Program-made: the position numbers and the translations under genes
NCBI RefSeq assembly: GCF_010723575.1
Contig: NZ_BLKZ01000002.1
Span: 620,001 to 684,000, forward strand
Direction: 5' to 3'
Length of the DNA stretch: 64,000 nt
DNA from: Mycobacterium bourgelatii
GTDB taxonomy: Bacteria > Actinomycetota > Actinomycetes > Mycobacteriales > Mycobacteriaceae
In this document: positions 55,312 to 62,352 of the stretch, one piece after another
Numbering within the stretch: the first letter of the stretch is position 1
How the letters are laid out: the number at the start of each line of letters is the position of its first letter
Notes under the pieces: generated by a model
The model's database searches: none
Told to the model about the DNA's origin: nothing
Seen by the model: only the letters and a program-made list of their open reading frames with translations

Positions 55312-55428
55312 GCTGATTTCTGCACTGCACGCACCATCCGGTAACCTGGTGCGGTTGCCGACGCAGGCGACCCTCCTGCCACGGAATCCGCCGTGGCCGC
55401 TGAGACCAGAGGAGGTGATGAGGTTCTA
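55312..55428 (+). promoter_or_regulatory. rpsF leader with two hairpins
   Basis: The leader contains CGCACCA(55330-55336)/TGGTGCG(55347-55353) enclosing TCCGGTAACC, and CCACGG/CCGTGG around AATCCG at about 55379-55396. The S6:S18 pair is known to bind CCG-bearing leader hairpins in many bacteria. Whether this leader fits that motif needs a covariance search. Confidence 0.35.
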
Positions 55429-55719
55429 ATGCGTCCATACGAAATCATGGTCATTCTCGACCCCACGCTTGACGAACGCACTGTCGCCCCGTCCCTGGAG
55501 ACGTTCCTTAACGTCGTCCGGAAAGACGGTGGAACGGTCGAAAAGGTCGACATTTGGGGCAGGCGGCGGTTGGCGTACGAGATCGCCAAGCACGCCGAAG
55601 GCATTTACGTGGTCATCGACCTGAAGGCCGAGCCGGCGACGGTGTCCGAACTCGACCGGCAGCTGAGCCTGAACGAGTCGGTGTTGCGCACCAAGGTGAT
55701 GCGGACGGATAAGCACTAG
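55429..55719 (+). CDS. rpsF: 30S ribosomal protein S6
   Basis: This 96-residue protein starts MRPYEIMVILDPTLDERTV, with GGAGGTG 11-17 bases upstream. S6 residues that contact S18 and rRNA (W-G-R-R-R-L-A-Y-E-I, L-N-E-S-V-L-R) are present. It is the first gene of rpsF-ssb-rpsR-rplI. The open frame extends 12 codons upstream without support. Confidence 0.97.
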   Translation: MRPYEIMVILDPTLDERTVAPSLETFLNVVRKDGGTVEKVDIWGRRRLAYEIAKHAEGIYVVIDLKAEPATVSELDRQLSLNESVLRTKVMRTDKH

Positions 55720-55801
55720 CGGTCGCGCTGTCAGCGCGGCTGCGTACAGTCGCTCATGACTATCCCAACAGGCGAGGTCAGGCCGAACAAGGAGGGCAAT
55801 T

Positions 55802-56311
55802 ATGGCTGGTGACACGACCATCACCGTCGTCGGAAACCTGACCGCTGATCCCGAATTGCGGTTCACGCCGTCGGGTGCTGCCGTCGCCAACTTCACCGTG
55901 GCCTCCACGCCGCGGATCTACGACCGCCAGAGCGGTGAGTGGAAGGACGGCGAGGCACTCTTCTTGCGCTGCAACATCTGGCGCGAGGCGGCGGAGAATG
56001 TGGCCGAAAGCCTGACCAGGGGAGCCCGGGTGATTGTCACCGGCCGGCTCAAGCAGCGTTCCTTCGAGACCCGCGAGGGCGAAAAGCGCACCGTCGTCGA
56101 GGTCGAGGTCGACGAGATCGGACCTTCGCTTCGGTACGCCACCGCCAAGGTCAACAAGGCCAGCCGCAGCGGCGGCGGGGGCGGCTACGGAGGAGGCGGC
56201 GGTTCGCGCCAGGCACCGGCGCAGCCAAGCGGCGGATCGGGTGAGGACCCGTGGGGCAGCGCCCCGGCGTCCGGTTCCTTCGGCGGGGCCGACGACGAAC
56301 CGCCCTTCTGA
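55802..56311 (+). CDS. ssb: Single-stranded DNA-binding protein
   Basis: The 169-residue SSB has an N-terminal OB fold (about 1-112: T-V-V-G-N-L-T-A-D-P-E-L-R-F-T, F-L-R-C-N-I-W-R, G-R-L-K-Q-R-S-F), a Gly-rich linker, and the acidic tip D-D-E-P-P-F that recruits replication and repair partners. GGAGG precedes the ATG. It lies between rpsF and rpsR in the standard operon. Confidence 0.98.
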   Translation: MAGDTTITVVGNLTADPELRFTPSGAAVANFTVASTPRIYDRQSGEWKDGEALFLRCNIWREAAENVAESLTRGARVIVTGRLKQRSFETREGEKRTVVEVEVDEIGPSLRYATAKVNKASRSGGGGGYGGGGGSRQAPAQPSGGSGEDPWGSAPASGSFGGADDEPPF

Positions 56312-56356
56312 CCCAACAGAACTTCAGACCAGTAAAGAACGGAAAGAAAGACACAA

Positions 56357-56611
56357 ATGGCCAAGTCCAGCAAGCGGCGCCCGGCTCCGGAGAAGCCGGT
56401 CAAGGCGCGCAAATGCGTCTTCTGCGCGAAGAAGGACCAAGCAATCGACTACAAGGACACCGCGTTGCTGCGGACCTACATCAGCGAGCGCGGCAAGATC
56501 CGGGCGCGTCGGGTTACCGGCAACTGCGTGCAGCATCAGCGTGACATCGCCATCGCGGTGAAGAATGCCCGCGAGGTCGCGCTCCTGCCGTTCACCTCTG
56601 CGACGCGGTAA
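56357..56611 (+). CDS. rpsR: 30S ribosomal protein S18 (zinc-binding form)
   Basis: This 84-residue S18 contains C-V-F-C and C-V-Q-H, i.e. the zinc-ribbon (C+) form. Mycobacteria also encode a zinc-free S18 under Zur control elsewhere; this operon copy is the standard one. It sits 45 bp after ssb with GGAAAG upstream of the ATG. Confidence 0.97.
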   Translation: MAKSSKRRPAPEKPVKARKCVFCAKKDQAIDYKDTALLRTYISERGKIRARRVTGNCVQHQRDIAIAVKNAREVALLPFTSATR

Positions 56612-56643
56612 TTGCCGGGCCGCCCAAAGAAAGTACGTAAACG

Positions 56644-57102
56644 ATGAAGCTGATTTTGACGTCCGACGTCGACCACCTGGGTTCGGTCGGCGACACGGTT
56701 GAGGTCAAGGACGGGTACGGCCGTAACTTCCTGTTGCCGCGCGGGCTGGCGATCGTGGCCTCGCGTGGTGCCCAGAAGCAGGCTGACGCCATCCGCCGGG
56801 CCCGCGAAACCAAGGCCGTGCGCGACCGTGAGCACGCCAACGAAATCAAGACGGCGCTCGAGGCCCTCGGGCCCGTGCAACTGCCGGTGAAGACCGCGGG
56901 AGACTCCGGCAAGCTCTTCGGCTCGGTCACCGCCGCCGACGTTGTCGGCGCCATCAAGAAGGCCGGCGGGCCCAACCTCGACAAGCGGATCCTGCGGCTG
57001 CCCAAGGCGCACATCAAGTCCATCGGCACGCATACCGTAGTCGCGCAGCTGCACTCCGAAATCGACGTCGAGGTTTCTGTCGACGTCGTCGCCGAGAGCT
57101 AA
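56644..57102 (+). CDS. rplI: 50S ribosomal protein L9
   Basis: This 152-residue L9 has the N-terminal rRNA-binding domain (G-S-V-G-D-T-V-E-V-K-D-G-Y-G-R-N-F-L-L-P), a long helix, and the C-terminal domain (K-L-F-G-S-V-T, H-T-V-V-A-Q-L-H). It is the last gene of the operon; a terminator follows 18 bp after its stop. Confidence 0.98.
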   Translation: MKLILTSDVDHLGSVGDTVEVKDGYGRNFLLPRGLAIVASRGAQKQADAIRRARETKAVRDREHANEIKTALEALGPVQLPVKTAGDSGKLFGSVTAADVVGAIKKAGGPNLDKRILRLPKAHIKSIGTHTVVAQLHSEIDVEVSVDVVAES

Positions 57103-57120
57103 CTCCGCACTTACCGAACA

Positions 57121-57155
57121 CCCGGTGGTTGCCCAATAGGCACCACCGGGTTTTT
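57121..57155 (+). terminator. Intrinsic terminator after rplI
   Basis: A 12-bp stem, CCCGGTGGT(T)GCC / GGCACCACCGGG, with a CAATA loop is followed by TTTTT. It closes the rpsF-rplI operon and separates it from dnaB. Confidence 0.93.
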
Positions 57156-57639
57156 GGGCTGCCGCGTAACTGCCGCGAGGCCGGCTGCGATCGGGGCTAG
57201 CGAACCTCTTGCTGGCGAACTATTTTGCGCACTCTTTCGCACACCGTCCTTTACCGATGCGTAACGCAAGCAAAATCTGGTCGAAAACCAACACGCCCGA
57301 CTCGGTAACCTGCGGCGACACGCCGAAGAGATTCTTGTCCACACCAAACACCTGGCGTTATATGGCGACTAGCAGGGGTGATGTCGCAACGTTGCGCACT
57401 AATCCACAAGTTCTCCACACCCGCCTTAACACGGCTGTCGATGGATATGCACACACGATGCACAGCTTCATGAACAAGACCCCCTTGGACTACCCGCCAG
57501 CAACGTTTAACGTTCTCGCGGCGCAAGTGGCGCGTGAATGGACGGGTGGGGGTTGTCGGATCCGTGGCTTATGCTCTGGACTATCGAACGTATGTTCGTA
57601 AGCTGATAGCAGGGCTCTTGGCAGAGGAGGTGGCAACCG
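57156..57639. other. dnaB upstream region without a convincing gene
   Basis: This 484-bp gap is clearly less GC-rich than its neighbours. An open frame of 130 codons (57209-57601) lacks a ribosome site, conserved motifs and typical mycobacterial codon use. I see instead several DnaA-box-like sites and, just before dnaB, GGCAGAGGAGG (57618-57628) as its ribosome site. Confidence 0.5.
57335..57419 (+). promoter_or_regulatory. Cluster of DnaA-box-like sites upstream of dnaB
   Basis: Three same-strand sites lie within 85 bp: TTGTCCACA (57335-57343, the preferred mycobacterial DnaA box), TAATCCACA (57400-57408, one mismatch) and TTCTCCACA (57411-57419). DnaA could regulate dnaB from here; this is inference. 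Confidence 0.45.
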
Positions 57640-60600
57640 ATGGCGCTCGTTGACGATCTTTCTCACCCCGGCATGGACAACCCGCCGCCCAGTGAGGAGT
57701 TCGGCCGTCAACCCCCGCAGGACATTGCCGCGGAGCAGTCGGTCCTCGGCGGGATGCTGCTGAGCAAGGACGCCATCGCCGACGTCCTGGAACGGCTGCG
57801 GCCCGGCGACTTCTACCGCCCAGCACATCAGAGCGTCTACGACGCAATCCTGGATCTGTACGGGCGCGGGGAGCCGGCCGACGCGGTCACGGTGGCCGCC
57901 GAGCTGGATCGGCGTGGCATGCTGCGGCGCATCGGCGGAGCCCCCTATTTACACACCCTGATTTCAACGGTGCCGACCGCGGCCAACGCGGGCTACTACG
58001 CGGGCATCGTCGCCGAGAAGGCGCTGCTGCGGCGGCTGGTGGAAGCCGGCACGCGGGTAGTGCAGTACGGGTATGCGGGCGCCGAGGGCGCGGACGTGGC
58101 CGAAGTGGTCGACCGTGCGCAGGCCGAAATCTACGATGTGGCGGACCGCCGGCTGTCCGAAGACTTTGTGCCGCTTGAAGATCTGCTGCAACCGACGATG
58201 GACGAGATCGACGCGATCGCGTCCAACGGCGGGATTGCACGTGGCGTGCCGACCGGCTTCACCGAACTTGACGAGTTGACCAACGGGTTGCACCCCGGCC
58301 AGATGATCATCGTCGCCGCCCGCCCCGGCGTGGGGAAGGCGCTGGCGCTGGACACGCCGCTACCCACCCCGACCGGTTGGACAACCATGGGTGACGTCGC
58401 GGTGGGTGACGAGTTGCTGGACGCCGCCGGCCAGCCAACGCGAGTGGTGGCCGCCACCGAGGTCATGCTGGGCCACCCGTGCTACGAGATCCGATTCTCC
58501 GACGGCACAACGATCGTCGCTGACGCCGAGCACCAATGGCCGACGTGCGACGGAGTTCGCACCTCGGCCCGGTTGCGTGGCGGCTTGGACGCCATCGCGC
58601 CGGCCGGCTCGCACGAAAGCCGCGGACAGACCGCCGTCCTGACCCCGGTGCTGCAGATCGAGTCGGTGCGACGAGTGCCGAGTGTCGCCGTGCGCTGCGT
58701 GCAGGTGGACAACCCCGAGCGCCTGTATCTCGCCGGCCGGGGGATGGTGCCGACCCACAATTCCACTCTCGGATTGGACTTCCTGCGGTCGTGCTCGATC
58801 AAGCACCGGATGGCCAGCGTCATCTTCTCGCTGGAAATGAGCAAGTCCGAGATCGTGATGCGGTTGTTGTCGGCCGAGGCGAAAATCAAGCTGGCCGATA
58901 TGCGTTCGGGACGGATGACCGACGACGACTGGACCCGGCTCGCACGACGCATGAGTGAAATCAGCGAGGCGCCACTGTATATCGACGACTCGCCGAATCT
59001 GACCATGATGGAGATTCGAGCCAAGGCGCGTCGGCTTCGGCAGAAGTCCAACCTGAAACTCGTAGTCGTCGACTACCTGCAACTGATGACCTCGGGCAAA
59101 AAGCACGAGTCGCGACAGGTGGAAGTCTCCGAATTCTCGCGGCACCTCAAGTTGCTGGCAAAGGAACTTGAGGTTCCGGTGGTGGCGATCAGTCAGCTGA
59201 ACCGTGGTCCTGAACAGCGGACTGATAAGAAGCCGATGCTGTCGGATCTTCGCGAATCGGGTTGCCTGACCGCGGCGACGCGAATCCTGCGGGCGGACAC
59301 CGGCGCCGAAGTCACCTTCGGTGAACTGATGCGGACCGGGGAACGACCGCTGGTGTGGTCCCTGGACGAGAAGCTGCGGATGGTCGCGCGACCGATGACC
59401 AACGTGTTCCCCAGCGGGCGCAAGGAGGTTTTCCGGGTGCGCCTGGCCTCGGGGCGTGAAGTCGAAGCCACCGGCAACCACCCGTTCATGAAGCTCGAGG
59501 GTTGGACTCCGTTGGAGGAGTTGAAGATCGGCGACCGCGTCGCGGCACCGCGGCGGGTACCCGAGCCGGTGGACACGAAGGAGATGCACGACTCCGAGGT
59601 CATACTGCTCGCCCACATGATCGGTGACGGGTCATGCGTGAAGCGTCAACCCATTCGGTATGCATCGGTGGACGAGGCCAACCTGCTGGCTGTGACCGCT
59701 GCGGCGGCGCACTTCGGTGTTACCGCAATTCGGGACGAGTACCCGGCGGCGCGCGTGACCACGCTGCGGTTGCCGGCGCCGTACCGGTTGACGCACGGGA
59801 AGCGGAACCCGATCGCCGAGTGGCTCGACGGAATGGGACTGTTCGGCAAGCGCAGTTACGAAAAGTTTGTTCCGGAAGCGGTTTTCCGTGCTCCCAATGA
59901 CCAGGTGGCGCTGTTCCTGAAACATTTGTGGGCTACCGACGGTTCGGTGCGGTGGGACGCGAAGCTCGGCCAAGGGCGGATCTATTACGGGTCGACCAGT
60001 CGACGGCTGATCGACGACGTGGCGCATCTGCTACTTCGCGTGGGTATCTACGCGAGGATCAAGCTCGCGCGAAAATCCGGCTACCGTGACGCATGGCATC
60101 TGCATATCTACGGTGCGGAGAATCAGGTGAGGTTCCTTCGCCACGTTGGCATGCATGGTGTCAAAGCGATAGCGGCTCAAGAGGTTTTGTCTCACCTCGA
60201 GATGGTGGTTCGCAACCCAAATCTCGACACCGTGCCGCAAGAAGTTTGGGCGCAAGTCCGGAAAGTCCTGTCCGACAAGAAGATGACCCACCGACAGTTT
60301 GCCGCCGCGATGAGCAGTCAGTTCTGCGGATCAGCCATGTGGAAACACGCGCCCAGTCGATCCAGGCTGCACCGTGCGGCCTCGGTCCTAGAAGATCGCG
60401 ACATCCACGCATTGGCAACTAGCGATGTCTATTGGGACGCGATCGTCGAGATCACCAGCATCGGGGAACACGACGTTTACGACGGGACCGTCGACGGCAC
60501 CCACAATTTCGTCGCAAACTTAGTTAGCCTACATAACTCGCTAGAACAAGATGCGGACATGGTCATTCTTTTGAATAGGCCCGACGCATTTGATCGCGAC

Positions 60601-60717
60601 GATCCGCGTGGGGGAGAAGCGGATTTCATTCTGGCCAAACACCGTAACGGCCCGACCAAGACGGTGACCGTCGCGCACCAACTGCATTTGTCGCGGTTTA
60701 CCAATATGGCGAGGTGA
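57640..60717 (+). CDS. dnaB: Replicative DNA helicase DnaB with two inteins
   Basis: The 1025-residue precursor holds a normal ~459-residue DnaB: N-terminal helical domain (Q-P-P-Q-D-I-A-A-E-Q-S-V-L-G-G-M-L), linker, and a RecA-like ATPase. Walker A is split after R-P-G-V-G-K, and Walker B is V-V-V-D-Y-L-Q-L. Two inteins interrupt it: residues 234-374 within the P-loop and 542-966 after S-D-L-R-E-S-G. In both cases the downstream extein begins with Ser. DnaB unwinds DNA ahead of the replisome; activity needs both splicing events. Confidence 0.97.
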   Translation: MALVDDLSHPGMDNPPPSEEFGRQPPQDIAAEQSVLGGMLLSKDAIADVLERLRPGDFYRPAHQSVYDAILDLYGRGEPADAVTVAAELDRRGMLRRIGGAPYLHTLISTVPTAANAGYYAGIVAEKALLRRLVEAGTRVVQYGYAGAEGADVAEVVDRAQAEIYDVADRRLSEDFVPLEDLLQPTMDEIDAIASNGGIARGVPTGFTELDELTNGLHPGQMIIVAARPGVGKALALDTPLPTPTGWTTMGDVAVGDELLDAAGQPTRVVAATEVMLGHPCYEIRFSDGTTIVADAEHQWPTCDGVRTSARLRGGLDAIAPAGSHESRGQTAVLTPVLQIESVRRVPSVAVRCVQVDNPERLYLAGRGMVPTHNSTLGLDFLRSCSIKHRMASVIFSLEMSKSEIVMRLLSAEAKIKLADMRSGRMTDDDWTRLARRMSEISEAPLYIDDSPNLTMMEIRAKARRLRQKSNLKLVVVDYLQLMTSGKKHESRQVEVSEFSRHLKLLAKELEVPVVAISQLNRGPEQRTDKKPMLSDLRESGCLTAATRILRADTGAEVTFGELMRTGERPLVWSLDEKLRMVARPMTNVFPSGRKEVFRVRLASGREVEATGNHPFMKLEGWTPLEELKIGDRVAAPRRVPEPVDTKEMHDSEVILLAHMIGDGSCVKRQPIRYASVDEANLLAVTAAAAHFGVTAIRDEYPAARVTTLRLPAPYRLTHGKRNPIAEWLDGMGLFGKRSYEKFVPEAVFRAPNDQVALFLKHLWATDGSVRWDAKLGQGRIYYGSTSRRLIDDVAHLLLRVGIYARIKLARKSGYRDAWHLHIYGAENQVRFLRHVGMHGVKAIAAQEVLSHLEMVVRNPNLDTVPQEVWAQVRKVLSDKKMTHRQFAAAMSSQFCGSAMWKHAPSRSRLHRAASVLEDRDIHALATSDVYWDAIVEITSIGEHDVYDGTVDGTHNFVANLVSLHNSLEQDADMVILLNRPDAFDRDDPRGGEADFILAKHRNGPTKTVTVAHQLHLSRFTNMAR
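58339..58761 (+). mobile_element. DnaB mini-intein in the P-loop (DnaB-b site type)
   Basis: This 141-residue insertion splits R-P-G-V-G-K from S-T-L-G-L-D-F. It starts with Ala (A-L-A-L-D-T-P-L-P-T-P-T-G-W, block A), has the block B His in A-D-A-E-H-Q-W, and ends V-P-T-H-N before extein Ser. No homing endonuclease motifs are seen, so it is a mini-intein, like the M. leprae DnaB intein at the same site. An N-terminal Ala means the first acyl-shift step is skipped (class 2-like chemistry). Confidence 0.9.
59263..60537 (+). mobile_element. DnaB intein with LAGLIDADG homing endonuclease (DnaB-a site type)
   Basis: This 425-residue insertion lies between S-D-L-R-E-S-G and S-L-E-Q-D-A-D. It starts with Cys (C-L-T-A-A-T-R-I-L), has block B A-T-G-N-H-P-F, and ends F-V-A-N-L-V-S-L-H-N. 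Endonuclease blocks are visible in L-L-A-H-M-I-G-D-G and L-K-H-L-W-A-T-D-G. It occupies the same site and has nearly the same size as the M. tuberculosis DnaB intein (416 aa). The endonuclease looks intact, so homing may still be possible. Confidence 0.92.
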
Positions 60718-60732
60718 GTTCGCCACCGTGTG

Positions 60733-60786
60733 GGTTCTCATTCCCAGTGTCATATTCTCATCCGTGATGACATGTGGATGTCATAT
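60733..60786 (+). repeat. 54-nt imperfect direct repeat, copy 1
   Basis: Shared blocks with copy 2 are GGTTCTCA, GTGTCATATTC, CATGTGG and TGTCATAT, at identical internal spacing with no gaps. The sequence also holds the inverted pair ATGACAT / ATGTCAT around GTGG. Confidence 0.6.
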
Positions 60787-60915
60787 ATAACTGAGCGGTG
60801 AGATTCGACTTTCATTGCTGCGGCGTGTCGAATGCCTTGAGTGGCTGCGTGGGTGGAAGATCATGGTGATTCGCTGAGTGCTTGGAGCCGTGATTGGGCT
60901 GCTTCGGTGGCTGTA

Positions 60916-60969
60916 GGTTCTCAACCTGCGTGTCATATTCCCGGCGGAGTTGTCATGTGGTTGTCATAT
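60916..60969 (+). repeat. 54-nt imperfect direct repeat, copy 2
   Basis: It aligns without gaps to copy 1, 183 bp upstream. The TGTCATAT octamer occurs at both ends of each copy (four in total), suggesting either a protein-binding array or an old duplication at the insertion boundary. Confidence 0.6.
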
Positions 60970-61170
60970 GTCGCACGAACTTGTCACGGCGGACGCCGAT
61001 GGGAACAAGACATACTGCTACTCCTCCGGTCCCTGCGAGTGGCGTTGTGTCGCAAGAACGTCGTGCCACACCGAGACACGCCCTTCCGCGCCCCGCGCGT
61101 CAAATGGCTGGATAGTAATCGCGGCGCTACCGTCCCCACGCCCTGTATGAGACTTGCGCGGCGATAGCAT

Positions 61171-62132
61171 GTGCGAATGGGCTACGAGTATGAAGATCTG
61201 GACGACAGCCAGTTCGAGAGACTCGTGGTTCAGGTAATGCGGAAGTTGTTCGGCGCCGGGGTTCAGGACTTCGCAGCGGGCCGCGACGGTGGACGCGACG
61301 CCCTATTCAACGGGACCGCCGAGCGTTTCCCCAGCTCCACGAAACCGTGGACGGGAAAGACAGTCGGCCAGGCGAAGCACACAAATGCCCTAAATGCTCA
61401 CTACAGCGATCCCGACTTCAGTGGCTCGGCGGAGAGTTCCGTCCTCACAAAGGAGCTCGTACGGATCAAGAACCTCGTCCAAGCCGGAGACCTGGATAAT
61501 TATATCCTCTTCAGCAACCGTCGGCTCGGGGCCATCACAGCATCAGAACTTACGAAGCGGATCGCGACCGAGGTCGGAATCGCCGAGGAGCGTGTCTTTC
61601 TCGCCGGTCTTGAGTATTTGGATCAAATGCTTCACGAGCATCGCGACCTGATCACGCTAGCGCGAATCATCCCAGCCGATGGGCCGCTGATCGCATCCAG
61701 CCAGGATTGCGCCGAGGTGATCCTCGCTATCTCCGCGGTGCTCTCGACACCGCCACCTGTTGGCACTCAGGTGCCTGTCGAGCGGGTGTCGTATGCGGAG
61801 AAAAACCGACTCAACCAGATGACCTTGGAGTTCGCGGAGGCGCTTTCCAAGCGCTATTTGATCGAGACTCGCCAAATTGAATCCTTCCTAGCTGATCCTG
61901 GGAACAATGAAATTAGAATGCTCTATGAGTCTGCGGTGGACGACTTTCAGTTAAAGATTATCGCCATAGACAGAAGTATCAGTCTTTCGATCACGTGTAT
62001 AACTACCTGGTTGACCTGTTGTTTAAGCGCGATGGGGTTCTCGCTCGCCATAAGCGGTTGACTCGGGCACTTGTCTTTTACATGTATTGGCACTGTGACA
62101 TCGGAGATACGCCCGATGCTGCGGCCCAGTAA
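61171..62132 (+). CDS. ABC-3C effector: Mrr-like nuclease with ABC-3C C-terminal domain, apparent frameshift
   Basis: GTG 61171 (or ATG 61177) starts a PD-(D/E)xK domain: F-E-R-L-V with Glu16, G-R-D-G-G-R-D with Asp43, then Q67-A-K69, the Mrr-like Q-x-K form. The uninterrupted frame stops at 62061, but from 61965 another frame continues perfectly (H-R-Q-K-Y-Q-S-F-D-H-V-Y-N-Y-L-V-D) to TAA 62132. One missing base near 61963-61965 would give a 320-residue protein with the ABC-3C C-terminal domain. Predicted role: nuclease effector restrained by its two partners. The true 3' end overlaps the next gene by 17 bp. Confidence 0.8.
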
Positions 62133-62352
62133 GCACTCACACCCAGATCAAACCACGTTGGCGGCCGCAACCGTGCTTTTACGGGAACTCCGCCGTAACC
62201 GCGCCGTCAAGTTTGACGATCTCAAAAAGGCCATCGATAAGCGGGCAATTGGCGCGGATTATTTGTTCGCCCCTGCCGTGAGCCTTCTCTACCTCTTGGG
62301 CCTCGTCGAGTATCGACCGACTGCAGACGTATTCGAGTACACGGGGCAGTGA
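62116..62352 (+). CDS. ABC-three-component middle component (MC6-like)
   Basis: ATG 62116 gives 78 residues, starting MLRPSKHSHPDQTTLAAATV. A winged-helix-like layout follows (V-K-F-D-D-L-K-K-A-I, then F-A-P-A-V-S-L-L-Y-L-L-G-L-V-E-Y). ABC-3C middle components of type 6 have this size and the Y/L-L-G-x-x-E-Y end. It probably bridges effector and ATPase. Its stop overlaps the ATPase start (TGATG) and its start lies inside the effector 3' end, so all three are translationally coupled. The upstream extension to 62071 is a shadow. Confidence 0.78.
   Translation: MLRPSKHSHPDQTTLAAATVLLRELRRNRAVKFDDLKKAIDKRAIGADYLFAPAVSLLYLLGLVEYRPTADVFEYTGQ

Larger units (their letters stand above)
60718..61170. 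other. Non-coding spacer between dnaB and the ABC-3C operon
   Basis: No gene is supported in these 453 bp: the open frames of 66-108 codons have no family features. The region is less GC-rich and contains two aligned copies of a 54-nt repeat (see below). The promoter of the downstream operon is expected here. Confidence 0.5.

Noticed and set aside
57209..57601. 130-codon open frame between rplI and dnaB
   Set aside because: No ribosome site, no recognisable motif, unusual amino-acid mix, and it covers the DnaA-box cluster. I treat it as chance in an AT-richer gap.
60841..61167. 108-codon frame upstream of the ABC-3C nuclease
   Set aside because: No ribosome site or domain; overlaps the 54-nt repeat copy 2 and is interrupted in coding character.
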